A DNA stretch of 64,000 nt from Streptomyces formicae. GTDB taxonomy: Bacteria > Actinomycetota > Actinomycetes > Streptomycetales > Streptomycetaceae. Shown one piece after another: positions 33,698 through 42,391 of the stretch. Position 1 is the first letter of the stretch, and each line of letters starts with the position of its first letter. The notes beneath the pieces are model-generated. The model did not search any database, was not told the origin of the DNA, and saw only the letters and a list, made by a program, of their open reading frames with translations. A program made the translations under genes and the position numbers. The stretch spans positions 7,440,001 to 7,504,000 of the forward strand of contig NZ_CP071872.1 of NCBI RefSeq assembly GCF_022647665.1. Reading direction: 5' to 3'.

Positions 33698-34231
33698 TCA
33701 GCGGTCCTCCGGGTCGAGCAACCACAGGCCGAGGACCACGAGGAAGGACAGCACCAGGAACCCGGCACCCCACCAGGCGGTGGCCGTGTCGCCCTTCATC
33801 CACTCGTCGACGATGACGGCCAGCCCCCAGAGCTGGCCGACGACAACGGTGAGCGTGAGGGCCAGGCGGGCGGTGAGCTTGGAGGAGCGCTCGGGCTCCT
33901 GCTCGCTGCCGGCCCCCGGCCCGGGGCCGGTGTGCCGGATCCGGGGGTCGCCGTAGCCGCTGGTGGGGCGGATCTGCGGATAGCGCTCGCGGACGGGCCG
34001 GTTCAGCCTGGGCTGGGCGCTGCCGGGCCGGTACGCGGGCCGCGGCGGCAACGCGGCCCCGCCTCCCGCGTCGGCGCTCTCGGCACCGGACCCGGTGTTG
34101 CCGGCACCGGACCCGGCGCCGTCACCGGGAGGCGGCGGAGATGCCGGAGGGGTTCCGTCGTCGGGAGGTGGCGGAGTTCCGTCGCCTGGAGGCGGCGGAG
34201 GGGTGCCGGGCGGCGGGCCGGATGCGCTCAT
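33698..34231 (-). CDS. Small membrane protein of the molybdoenzyme operon
   Basis: 177 residues. The first ~75 are Pro/Gly-rich repeats (PPPPPGDGTPP, SPPPPGDGAGSG) and look disordered. Two membrane segments follow, ARLALTLTVVVGQLWGLAVIV and WWGAGFLVLSFLVVLGLWLL, ending LDPEDR. The ATG overlaps the TGA of the Rieske gene. Position suggests an accessory membrane subunit of the redox complex; sequence alone gives no function. Confidence 0.75.
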   Translation of the reverse strand: MSASGPPPGTPPPPPGDGTPPPPDDGTPPASPPPPGDGAGSGAGNTGSGAESADAGGGAALPPRPAYRPGSAQPRLNRPVRERYPQIRPTSGYGDPRIRHTGPGPGAGSEQEPERSSKLTARLALTLTVVVGQLWGLAVIVDEWMKGDTATAWWGAGFLVLSFLVVLGLWLLDPEDR

Positions 34232-34884
34232 GAGCCCATACCTCTCTCCACCGTCCGGGGTGTGGCACCGGGGCAGCCGAGTCTGGCGGCGAGCTCGGGG
34301 CGGTCGTCACCGAGCTGCCGGCAGAGCGCTTCCTGGACGCCCTCGCCGGAGCGGGTCGCGCCGATGGCCCAGACGCTGCCGTCCATCTCCTCGATGAGGA
34401 GCACCTTGGGCAGTGGCCGGGGCGGTGGTCCCGCGGTCACCTCACCGGTGCGGGGGTCGAAGATCCCCTCGTGGCACGGGCAGTACAGCTCTCCCTCACC
34501 GCCCCGGTCCTCACGCCAGAGGACCGCGCAGGCGAGATGGGTGCAGACCGCCGAGTATCCGACGAGGGTGCCGTCCCCGAGGCGCACGGCCACGGCCCGG
34601 TCCGCCTCGCCCGGGTAGCGGAAGGCGATCGACTCTCCCGGGAGGAGCGCGTCGGCGATCTTCTTCGGCTCGGGGGTGCCCTCGCTGTCGCCGTGCCGGT
34701 GGAGTACGCCGGCAGCGACGCCGATACCGCCGACGGCGAGCCCGCCGGAGACGGTGGCGACGATACGGAGGTAGTCGCGGCGGGTGGTGAGGGAGTCCGC
34801 GGCGATCCGGTCGTGGAGGGCCTCCTGGGCGGCGTCCGGGTGATCGTGGCCACCAGCGGGCGGCTGCTGTTCGATGACGCTCAT
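34228..34884 (-). CDS. Rieske [2Fe-2S] protein with Tat-type anchor
   Basis: 218 residues. A twin-arginine motif TTRRDYLRI followed by a hydrophobic stretch (VSGGLAVGGIGVAAGVL, about 48-64) indicates Tat export and N-terminal anchoring. The Rieske cluster ligands are in CTHLAC and CPCHEGIF, about 25 residues apart. It overlaps the Fe-S gene upstream and the membrane gene downstream (ATGA each). An electron-carrying Rieske outside the membrane would link the cytoplasmic molybdoenzyme, through the membrane subunit, to quinol or an external carrier; direction is inferred. Confidence 0.9.
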   Translation of the reverse strand: MSVIEQQPPAGGHDHPDAAQEALHDRIAADSLTTRRDYLRIVATVSGGLAVGGIGVAAGVLHRHGDSEGTPEPKKIADALLPGESIAFRYPGEADRAVAVRLGDGTLVGYSAVCTHLACAVLWREDRGGEGELYCPCHEGIFDPRTGEVTAGPPPRPLPKVLLIEEMDGSVWAIGATRSGEGVQEALCRQLGDDRPELAARLGCPGATPRTVERGMGS

Positions 34885-35495
34885 CGCACGTCTGCTCCGT
34901 TCACCTCGACCAGCGGCAGCTGGGATCCGGGGAGTCCGCCCGGGACCGGCCACTGGACCTTGTCCGCGGGGACGACCATGGCGACTCCGGTGGTCACGGT
35001 CGAGCTGCCGAAGGTGAACGAGTCGGCGACCTGGACGCCGGGGCGTTCGGCCTGGAGCTCCTCGACGGTGCCGTAGAAGAGGGCACCGGTGGGGCAGACC
35101 GTGGCGCACATGGGGGCGAGGCCGTAGGCGGTGCGGTCGTAGCAGAGGTTGCACTTCATCTGCAGCTTCGCCTGGAGGTCGATCTTCGGGACGCCGAAGG
35201 GGCAGGCGTTGACGCAGTTGGCGCAGCCGATGCAGCGGGTGGTGTCGGCCTGCTGCACCACACCGTCGGCGGTGACCAGGATCGCGTCGGCGGGGCAGAC
35301 CTCGGCGCAGGGGGCGACCGGGTCCTCGCAGTGCATGCAGACCGTGGGAAGGGAGGCGACGGAGTGCCCCTCGTCGGGGTAGTCGAGATGGATCATCGAC
35401 TTGCCGCGGTGCGAGTCGCACTCGCGGCAGGCGGAGACACAGGCCTGACAGCCGATGCAGCGCCCCGGGTCGATGAAGATCGTTCTGCCCATCAT
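34881..35495 (-). CDS. Four-cluster ferredoxin subunit (HycB/NrfC/FdhB-type)
   Basis: 204 residues with four [4Fe-4S] cysteine groups: CIGCQACVSAC, CMHCEDPVAPCAEVC, CIGCANCVNAC and CNLCYDR...CATVC. This is the electron-transfer subunit of complex iron-sulfur molybdoenzymes. Downstream it overlaps the Rieske gene; upstream it begins 8 bases after the catalytic gene. Two adjacent ATGs (35495 and 35492) are possible starts. No Tat signal, so it is cytoplasmic with the catalytic subunit. Confidence 0.92.
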   Translation of the reverse strand: MMGRTIFIDPGRCIGCQACVSACRECDSHRGKSMIHLDYPDEGHSVASLPTVCMHCEDPVAPCAEVCPADAILVTADGVVQQADTTRCIGCANCVNACPFGVPKIDLQAKLQMKCNLCYDRTAYGLAPMCATVCPTGALFYGTVEELQAERPGVQVADSFTFGSSTVTTGVAMVVPADKVQWPVPGGLPGSQLPLVEVNGADVR

Positions 35496-35503
35496 GGCTC
35501 GCG

Positions 35504-37804
35504 TCAGCTCCTCTCCGCGGTGCCGCGGCCCTGCGGGGCCGTGGGTGGCAGGGGGTCGGTGCGGGAGACCTGGGTCTCCGGGTACGCCTGGTGGCCGGGG
35601 GCGGTCGGGGGTTCGGGGACCTCGTCGATGCGCTCGGCGCGCTCGAGGCGGCAGGCGCAGACCTTGTACTCAGGGATCTTGGAGCGGGGGTCGAGGGCGT
35701 CGATGGTGAGGGCGTTGGCCGCGGTGGGCACGGGCCAGTGGTACGGGACGAAGACGGTGTCGGGGCGGATGGCCTCGGTGACCAGGGCGGGGAAGACCTC
35801 GCTGCCGCGACGGGTGACGACGCGGACCGGGTCTCCGGAGCGGAAGCCGTGGGAGGGGTGGACCTCGACCCAGGGGCGTGGGGTCTGTTCGACGAGGGCG
35901 CCGAGCCTGCGGGTCTGGTTGCCGGAGAGGAAGTGGGCGACGGTGCGTCCGGTGGTGAGCGTCATGGGGTGCTCGTCGTCGTACGGGTCCATCGGCGGGT
36001 GCCAGTCGACGACCTGCATATGGATCTTCCCGTCGGGGTGGTAGGTCCTGCCGTCCTCGAAGAGCCGGGGTGTGCCGGGGTGGTCCGTGGAGGGGCACGG
36101 CCAGGCGATGCCGCCCGTCTCCTCCAGGCGTTCGTAGGTGATGCCGTAGTAGTCGTTGACCGTCCCGGCGGAGGCGACGCGCAGCTCCTCGAAGACCTCG
36201 CGGGATCCGGCGAAGGCGAACTTGTCACCGGCGCCGAGGCGCTCGGCGAGTCGGCAGATGACCCAGGTGTCGGTCCGTACGCCGGGGGGCGGTTCCTGGG
36301 CCTTGTTGTGCTTGATGACGCGGGCCTCGGCGTTGGCCATGACGCCCTCGTCCTCGGCCCAGGTGGTGACGGGGAAGACGACGTGGGCGTTGGTGGCGGT
36401 CTCGGAAAGGAAGAAGTCGAATTGGGCGTGGAACTCCAGGTTGTCGTATCCCTCCTTGACCACGCGGTAGTTGGGGAGGGAGACGAAGGGGTTGTTGCAG
36501 ATGCCGACAAGTCCGCGGATCTCGCGGCGCTGCATCTGCCAGACCATTTCCATCATCGAGGTGCCGACGGGCGGGAGTTCGGACTCGTCGATGCCCCAGA
36601 TCTCGCAGATCTGGCGCCGGTGCTCGTCGTTCGTGATCGAGCGGCCGCCCGGGAGGAGGTCGGACTTCTGGCCGTGCTCGCGGCCGCCCTGGCCGTTGCC
36701 CTGGCCGGTGAGGGTGCCGTAGCCGGCGCCGGGCTTGCCGATGTTGCCGGTGGCGACGCAGAGGTTGATGACGGTGAGGCAGTTCTCGACGCCCTGGGAG
36801 TGGTGCTCGATACCTCGGGCGTGCCAGGCCATGGCCCTGGGGGCGCGTGCGAAGGTGCGGGCGACCTGCACGATCTGCTGGGCCGGGATGCCGCAGATCT
36901 CGGCTGCCCGTTCGGGGGGATACTCTGCGACCTTCTCGCGCACCTCCTGCCAGCCGGTGGCATGGCCGCTGATGAAGGCCTCGTCGTCGAGTTCCTCGCG
37001 GATGACGACATGGAGGACGGAGTTGAAGAAGGCCGCGTCGGTGCCGGGTTTGAGGGCGACGTGGATGTCGGCGGTGCGGGCGATCGCGGTCTCGCGCGGG
37101 TCGATGACGATCAGGGTGGCGCCGCGGTCCCGGGCACCCCACACGTACTGGGTCATGACGGGGAAGCATTCGCCGACGTTGGAACCGGCGATGAGGAGGC
37201 AGTCCGTCTGGAGGATGTCGGCGAAGGGGTTGCCGGCCCGGTCGATCCCGAAGGCGAGCTTGTTGGCTCCGGCGGCGCTGACCATGCACAGCCGGCCGTT
37301 GTAGTCCAGATGCCGGGTCTTGAGCGCGACCCGGGCGAACTTGCCGACGAGATACGTCTTCTCGGTGTACAGGCTGGCGCCGCCGAGCACGCCGAAGGCG
37401 TCGTTGCCGTACGCCGCCTGGACGCGCTGGATCTCGGAGACGGTGAAGTCGAGGGCCTCCTCCCAGGACGCCTCCCTGAAGGGCTCGTCACGGGAGCGGC
37501 GCAGCAGTGGGGCGGTGAGCCGGTCCGGGTGGTTGACCTGCTGATAGGCGTTGATGCCCTTGGGGCAGAGCCGCATGCGGTTGATGTCATGGTTGCGGGG
37601 CTCGACGCCGAAGACCTTGCCGCTCTTGTTCACCCGGAGATACATGCCGCACTGGACGCCGCAGAAGCAGCAGTGGGTCGGGACGAGCGTCTCGCCCTCC
37701 TGGTCGGCGTGCCACTGGTCGGCGGGGATGCCGCCCGCGTCGCGGAACTGGCGGGTGCCCGGCGGCGCGAGGGAGGGGTCCAGTGGGATGGGCTGCTGTG
37801 TCAC
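35504..37804 (-). CDS. Molybdopterin oxidoreductase catalytic subunit (Nas/NarB-Fdh clade)
   Basis: 766 residues. The N-terminal [4Fe-4S] motif is CFCGVQCGMYLRV...RLCPKG; the likely Mo ligand is the Cys in NGRLCMVSAAGANKLAFG; cofactor contacts include AGSNVGECFP, WHARGIEHHSQG and GQGNGQGGREHG; the C-terminal domain has TLTTGRTVAHFLSGNQTRR. No Tat signal, so cytoplasmic. Features fit assimilatory-type nitrate reductase or a Cys-type formate dehydrogenase; the substrate is unresolved. The GTG at 37804 overlaps the stop of the membrane subunit (GTGA). Confidence 0.88.
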   Translation of the reverse strand: MTQQPIPLDPSLAPPGTRQFRDAGGIPADQWHADQEGETLVPTHCCFCGVQCGMYLRVNKSGKVFGVEPRNHDINRMRLCPKGINAYQQVNHPDRLTAPLLRRSRDEPFREASWEEALDFTVSEIQRVQAAYGNDAFGVLGGASLYTEKTYLVGKFARVALKTRHLDYNGRLCMVSAAGANKLAFGIDRAGNPFADILQTDCLLIAGSNVGECFPVMTQYVWGARDRGATLIVIDPRETAIARTADIHVALKPGTDAAFFNSVLHVVIREELDDEAFISGHATGWQEVREKVAEYPPERAAEICGIPAQQIVQVARTFARAPRAMAWHARGIEHHSQGVENCLTVINLCVATGNIGKPGAGYGTLTGQGNGQGGREHGQKSDLLPGGRSITNDEHRRQICEIWGIDESELPPVGTSMMEMVWQMQRREIRGLVGICNNPFVSLPNYRVVKEGYDNLEFHAQFDFFLSETATNAHVVFPVTTWAEDEGVMANAEARVIKHNKAQEPPPGVRTDTWVICRLAERLGAGDKFAFAGSREVFEELRVASAGTVNDYYGITYERLEETGGIAWPCPSTDHPGTPRLFEDGRTYHPDGKIHMQVVDWHPPMDPYDDEHPMTLTTGRTVAHFLSGNQTRRLGALVEQTPRPWVEVHPSHGFRSGDPVRVVTRRGSEVFPALVTEAIRPDTVFVPYHWPVPTAANALTIDALDPRSKIPEYKVCACRLERAERIDEVPEPPTAPGHQAYPETQVSRTDPLPPTAPQGRGTAERS

Positions 37805-38940
37805 TTGAAGCCCTTCTTGACGTGGGTGAGGTAGGCGCTGCCCCGCAGCACCCGCTTGCAGCGCGGGCAGTACTCGGCCCACTCCGCGAAGTCGAGCTTC
37901 AGATCGCGCATGGTGCCCTGGAGGTTCTCGACGTAGGGGGCGGTGTCGATTTGCTCGCCGCAGCGGCGGCAGTCGAAGACCTGGTCGGCCTGTCGCGCCG
38001 TGTACTTGAACAGCTGCATGCCGACGGCGGCCGGGCGCTGGACGATGTGGAAGAACTTCCCGAACGGCAGATAGATGAGCGTGAAGACCACGGACACCAT
38101 GTGCAGGATCGCCAGGAACTCGTAGCCGCCGCCGTGCAGGAAGACGGCCGAGAAGGTGAGGAGGAGTCCGGTCACCGAGATGACGATCAGGGCGATCAGC
38201 GGGACCAGGTCGTAGCCGAACCGCTGGCCGGTGATCGCCCCGCGGTCCTTCATCCGCCGCCACAGGAAGTACGAGGCCCCGGCGATGACGAGCACGGCGG
38301 CGAGGTCGAGGCCGTGGAACATGGCCCAGCCGAAGAAGCTGAGCGAGTCGAAGCCGAGGACCTTGAAACCCCAGATCCGCATCTCGTAGCCGGGCCCGGA
38401 GCCGGTGGAGGAGGTGAAGGTGAACCAGCCCCAGCTGAGCGGGAAGGTGATCAGCGCGGCGAGGATGCAGCCCCAGAAGATCAACTGGTGGGCACCCCAG
38501 CGGGCGCGGGAGCGGGCGCCGAGGAACTTCTGGAAGCCGAGATAGGTGGCGATCATCCGCGGCAGGGCGGTAGGGGCCTTGCGGAAGTTCTCGGCCGAGA
38601 AGAAGCTGCGCCACCCCTGCCGGAAGAGCCGGCGGGCGCCTGGCGAGGAGATCCAGACCATGTAGCGGTAGGTCACGCCGAAGGCGAGGAACACGGTGGC
38701 GACGGCATAGGGAAGGAGGGCGGAGTCGAAGTCACGGAGGAGCCGGCTGCCGAGGACGATGGCGACGATCAGCAGCGCACAGACGGCGGCCGCCACGAGC
38801 GAGGCACGGCGGCGCACGTCGCCGGGGGTCGTCCGCCGGCCGGGCGGGCCCGGCGGTGCATCCGGCGCCACTGGGGGCGGGGGCGGCACGGTACCGGGCG
38901 GGATGGGCTGTCCTTCCGGACGCCGGGGCGGTTCGGTCAC
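37801..38940 (-). CDS. NarI-like cytochrome b membrane subunit with C-terminal CxxC pairs
   Basis: 379 residues. A Pro-rich N-terminus is followed by about six membrane segments. Candidate haem-ligand His residues lie in MFHGLDLAAVLVI, AILHMVSVVFTL and FGKFFHIVQRP, as in nitrate reductase gamma-like proteins. A cytoplasmic C-terminal tail carries CRRCG and CPRCKRVLRG, which could bind zinc or an Fe-S cluster and touch the catalytic subunit. First gene of the five- or six-gene operon. The GTG at 38940 has no ribosome site. Confidence 0.78.
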   Translation of the reverse strand: MTEPPRRPEGQPIPPGTVPPPPPVAPDAPPGPPGRRTTPGDVRRRASLVAAAVCALLIVAIVLGSRLLRDFDSALLPYAVATVFLAFGVTYRYMVWISSPGARRLFRQGWRSFFSAENFRKAPTALPRMIATYLGFQKFLGARSRARWGAHQLIFWGCILAALITFPLSWGWFTFTSSTGSGPGYEMRIWGFKVLGFDSLSFFGWAMFHGLDLAAVLVIAGASYFLWRRMKDRGAITGQRFGYDLVPLIALIVISVTGLLLTFSAVFLHGGGYEFLAILHMVSVVFTLIYLPFGKFFHIVQRPAAVGMQLFKYTARQADQVFDCRRCGEQIDTAPYVENLQGTMRDLKLDFAEWAEYCPRCKRVLRGSAYLTHVKKGFK

Positions 38941-39094
38941 GTAGTCACGCTAGGTGTTATGTACCGCTTGGGCGCGTTTTGGTAGGAGGTGGGGTGAGAG
39001 GGGGTCGCCCGGATGGCGTTCGGATCACGCGGGAGAGGGGCCGGGAAGCGCACCTCCTGCTGCCTGGCCGTGGCCGCTCTGCTGTGCTGGAGCC

Positions 39095-40305
39095 ATGACG
39101 TCTACATCCGCCTCGCCGTCCGCGTCCGCCGGGAGCGGCGGCTCCGGGCCGGTGCGCCCCATGCGCGCCCGCCGCCCCGATGAGGCCCACCGCGCCGCGA
39201 CGCCCCTGGAACTCTTCTTCGACCTCTGCTTCGTCGTCGCCGTGTCGCAGGCCGGGGCGCAGTTGGTGCACGCGATCGCCGAGGGCCATACCGCCGAGGG
39301 GGTGCGCAGCTACGCGATGGTGTTCTTCGCGATCTGGTGGGCGTGGATGAACTTCACCTGGTTCGCCTCCGCGTACGACACAGACGACGTCCCGTACCGG
39401 GTGGTGACGCTCATCCAGATCGCGGGTGTGCTGGTGCTCGCCGCCGGGGTGTCCCGGGCCTTCCTCCAGCAGGACTGGATGGTCGTCTACATCGGGTACG
39501 TGATGATGCGGCTCGCGCTCCTCACCCAGTGGCTGAGGGCGGCGGCGTCGACGCGGGGCGCGGAGCGGCGGACGGCGCTGCGGTACGTGGTCGGGATCGC
39601 TCTGTGCCAGATCGGCTGGGTGGGGCTGGTCGTCGCGCCCCCGGGGCTGCGGCAGTGGGTGTTCCTGGTGATGGTGATCGCCGAGATGGCCGTGCCGCCG
39701 ATCGCCGAGCGCACCATGGCGACCAGCTGGCACGCACACCACATCGCCGAGCGCTACGGCCTGTTCACGATCATCGTGCTCGGCGAGACGATCCTCGCCG
39801 CGACGGTGGGGGGCGTTCGGCGCTCGAGGTGAGCCCCGAGCTGGGGGACCTGTTGCCGATCGCCGCGGGCGGGCTGCTGATCGTGTTCGCGGCCTGGTGG
39901 ATCTACTTCGCGGTGCCCGCCCACTCCCGGCTGGTGTCCAACAGGGAGTCGTTCGTCTGGGGCTACGGCCACTATGTGATCTTCGCGTCCGCCGCGGCCA
40001 TCGGAGCGGGTCTGGAGGTGGCGATCGAGACGGCGATCCACAAGTCCCATATCTCGACGACCGCGGCGGCGGCGTCGGTGACCGTGCCCACGGCGGCGTT
40101 CCTGCTGACGGTGTGGCTGCTGCACGCACGGCATTTCAAGCGCGGACCGCTGCAGCAGCTGACGCTGCCCGTCTCGGCGCTGGCGATTCTGGCCTGCACC
40201 TTCGCGGGAGAGTGGGCGGTGCTCGCCGCGGGTCTGGTGGCGACGGCGACGGTGGCCGTGGGCGAGACGCTGGTCCATCGCGGCCCGGCGCACCGGACGA
40301 CGTGA
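39095..40305 (+). pseudogene. ltrA: Low-temperature-requirement protein A (LtrA), frameshifted
   Basis: Polytopic membrane protein of the LtrA family. The first part, from ATG 39095 through ATPLELFFDLCFVVAVSQAG and YGLFTIIVLGETILAATVGG, ends at a TGA near 39833. The rest (ALEVSPELGDLLPIAAGGLLIVFAAWWIYF to the end at 40305) continues in another frame. Adding one G in the 6-G run at 39808-39813 joins them as TVGGRSALEVSP. So this is either a real one-base deletion or a sequencing error. If intact it would be ~400 residues, the family size. Confidence 0.85.
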
Positions 40306-40317
40306 TACGCAAGGTCC

Positions 40318-41388
40318 ATGGCAAACACGCCACCCCCTCAGGCATCGGTCGACGCAGGCAAGGACGCGCTGACCGATGTGGCCGGTCTGCGGGTCGGGCA
40401 CGCACGCCTGGCCGGGCCCGGCGCTCTCAGCGGCACGACGGTCGTGCTCGCCCCCGAGGGCGGGGCGATCGCCGCGGTGGACGTGCGCGGCGGAGGGCCC
40501 GGCACCCGCGAGACCGACGCTCTCGACCCGCGCAATCTGGTGCAGCGCGTGGAGGCGATCGTCCTGACCGGCGGCAGCGCGTTCGGGCTCGACTCGGCGT
40601 CCGGCGTGATGGCCTGGCTGGAGGAGCAGGGCCGGGGCGTCCCGGCGGGACGCGAGCCGGGCCAGGTCGTGCCCGTCGTTCCGGCCGCCTGTGTCTTCGA
40701 CCTCGGCCGCGGCGGCGACTGGCGGGTCCGGCCGGACGCCGCGACCGGGCGCGCGGCCGTCGAGGCGGCGGCGCGCACGGAGCCGGGGGCGCCGGTGGAG
40801 GAGGGCGGCGTCGGCGCGGGCACGGGCGCGGTGGTCGGCCTCATCAAGGGCGGGATCGGCACGGCGAGCACCGTGCTGCCCGGCGGGGCGACGGTCGCGG
40901 CCCTGGTCGTGGCGAACGCCGCGGGCTCCGCGGTCGATCCGGACACGGGCGTGCTCTACGGGCAGTACTTCACCGGCGGACGCCCCGTGTTCCCCTCCCC
41001 CGAGGTGCACGCCGCGGCCCTGCACCGCCTCGCCGAGGCGGCCGACAAGAACGGCGCACCCCCGCTGAACACGACCCTCGCCGTCGTCGCCACCGACGCC
41101 GAACTGACCCGCGCCCAGGCTCAGAAGCTCGCCGGGACGGCGCACGACGGCATCGCGCGCGCCGTGCGCCCGGTCCATCTCCTCAACGACGGCGACACGG
41201 TTTTCGCCCTCGCGACCGGCGCACGCCCGCTCGGGGACCACCCGCTCGCCCTCAACGCCGTTCTCGCGGCGGGTGCGGACGTCGTGACGCGGGCGATCGT
41301 GCGCGCCGTGCTGACGGCCCGCAGCGTGACGGGTCCGGGCGGGGACTTCCCCTCGTACCAGGAGCTGTACGGCCGGGCCGAGGGCTGA
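40318..41388 (+). CDS. Peptidase S58 (DmpA/P1) family protein
   Basis: 356 residues of the self-processing DmpA family. Landmarks: LTDVAGLRVGHARL, the oxyanion-type region LTGGSAFGLDSASGVMAWL, GTGAVVGLIKGGIGTAS, and NTTLAVVATDAELTRAQAQKLAGTAHDGIARA. In DmpA the nucleophile is the residue following a conserved Gly/Asn before LAVVAT: here NTTLAVVATD has Thr at that place, as in many short relatives. The ATG at 40318 begins right after ltrA. Activity (D-aminopeptidase or otherwise) is uncertain. Confidence 0.85.
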   Translation: MANTPPPQASVDAGKDALTDVAGLRVGHARLAGPGALSGTTVVLAPEGGAIAAVDVRGGGPGTRETDALDPRNLVQRVEAIVLTGGSAFGLDSASGVMAWLEEQGRGVPAGREPGQVVPVVPAACVFDLGRGGDWRVRPDAATGRAAVEAAARTEPGAPVEEGGVGAGTGAVVGLIKGGIGTASTVLPGGATVAALVVANAAGSAVDPDTGVLYGQYFTGGRPVFPSPEVHAAALHRLAEAADKNGAPPLNTTLAVVATDAELTRAQAQKLAGTAHDGIARAVRPVHLLNDGDTVFALATGARPLGDHPLALNAVLAAGADVVTRAIVRAVLTARSVTGPGGDFPSYQELYGRAEG

Positions 41389-41441
41389 CGCGGCGCACTC
41401 CCCGGCGGGCCCGACGGCCTTGTCCTGCAAAGGAGTTGAGG

Positions 41442-41480
41442 GGGGCGCGCGGAAACTTTGCGCGCGCCCCGTTCGTTTTT
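41442..41480 (+). terminator. Rho-independent terminator with T-run
   Basis: GGGGCGCGCG (41442-41451) pairs with CGCGCGCCCC (41461-41470), followed by gttcgTTTTT to 41480. It closes the S58 gene and is one of the few here with a proper T-tract. Confidence 0.92.
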
Positions 41481-41571
41481 CCGAACCCGGGACGAGATGT
41501 CAGACCCAGGGACTACGTTAAGCAGTCACCGAGTGACGTGTGGCAACGGCCTGGAGATCCGGAGATCGACC

Positions 41572-42363
41572 GTGAACGATCCGTACGAGACAACCGAGAG
41601 CCACCTCGATCGGCTCCTGGGTCGGGCGCTCAACTCCTTCGACCTTCCCGACGCCACGGTCGACCGGCTCGGGACCGTGCTCACACACGCCAGTTCGCTG
41701 CACTCCTCGCACCACAGTGCGGCTCTGCACCGGACCACCTACCGGCACACGTATCTGCTGGCCGACGGTTCCTCCGCCACGCTCTGGGAGCTCGTGCACA
41801 ACAGCGGCCGGGACGGCGCCGAGTGCCACGAGCTGTACGCGGAAGAGGCCGAGGCGCGGCTTGCGGCGTCCCGGCTGCGGGGCGGCCGCCCCGAGCGGCT
41901 CGGCACCGATCTCGGCACCGGTCTCGACGCCGGTCTCGACACCGGCTTCGACGCCGACCTGGACGACGAGCTCGACGCCGGGCTGGAGCTGGTCGGCAGG
42001 CTCCTGGCCACTCCCCCGGTCGCCCCCACACGCACGTACGTCCCCGACGACTCCGCCGACCACGCCCGCAGGCTGCTGCGCCGCGCCGAGAACCCCGACC
42101 GGCCGGGCGAGGAGACGGCGCGCCGGCTGCGGGCGGCGTTCGCCCACCACATCAGCCAGGCGCTCGGGCGTCCGTGCCCCGTCGAGGGCCGGGATGGTGG
42201 CTTCACGCTCTACGAGCACGCGTTCCTGCTCCTGGACGGCACCGAGCTGAGTCTGTGGGAGGTGGAGCACACGGCGACGCCCGACCGTCGGCACATGTGC
42301 GAGGTGTACGCGGACGAGCGCACCGCGCGCGGAGCCATGGAGCTCCGCGCGCGCGTGCGCTGA
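41572..42363 (+). CDS. DUF6227-like Streptomyces protein
   Basis: 263 residues, no membrane or signal segment. Two similar halves are visible: YRHTYLLADGSSATLWELVHNSGRDGAECHELYAEEAEA and YEHAFLLLDGTELSLWEVEHTATPDRRHMCEVYADERTA, so the protein is an internal duplication. Between them is a short Gly/Asp/Leu repeat (LGTDLGTGLDAGLDTG). The GTG at 41572 has GGAG seven bases upstream. I recognise it as DUF6227-like; the function is unknown. Confidence 0.75.
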   Translation: MNDPYETTESHLDRLLGRALNSFDLPDATVDRLGTVLTHASSLHSSHHSAALHRTTYRHTYLLADGSSATLWELVHNSGRDGAECHELYAEEAEARLAASRLRGGRPERLGTDLGTGLDAGLDTGFDADLDDELDAGLELVGRLLATPPVAPTRTYVPDDSADHARRLLRRAENPDRPGEETARRLRAAFAHHISQALGRPCPVEGRDGGFTLYEHAFLLLDGTELSLWEVEHTATPDRRHMCEVYADERTARGAMELRARVR

Positions 42364-42391
42364 CGCGGACCCGGCGCGGTCGTCACCGGCC

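Noticed and set aside
39800..39840. Programmed ribosomal frameshift in ltrA
   Set aside because: No slippery heptamer with downstream structure is evident, and the family is not known to use frameshifting; a one-base deletion or error is simpler.
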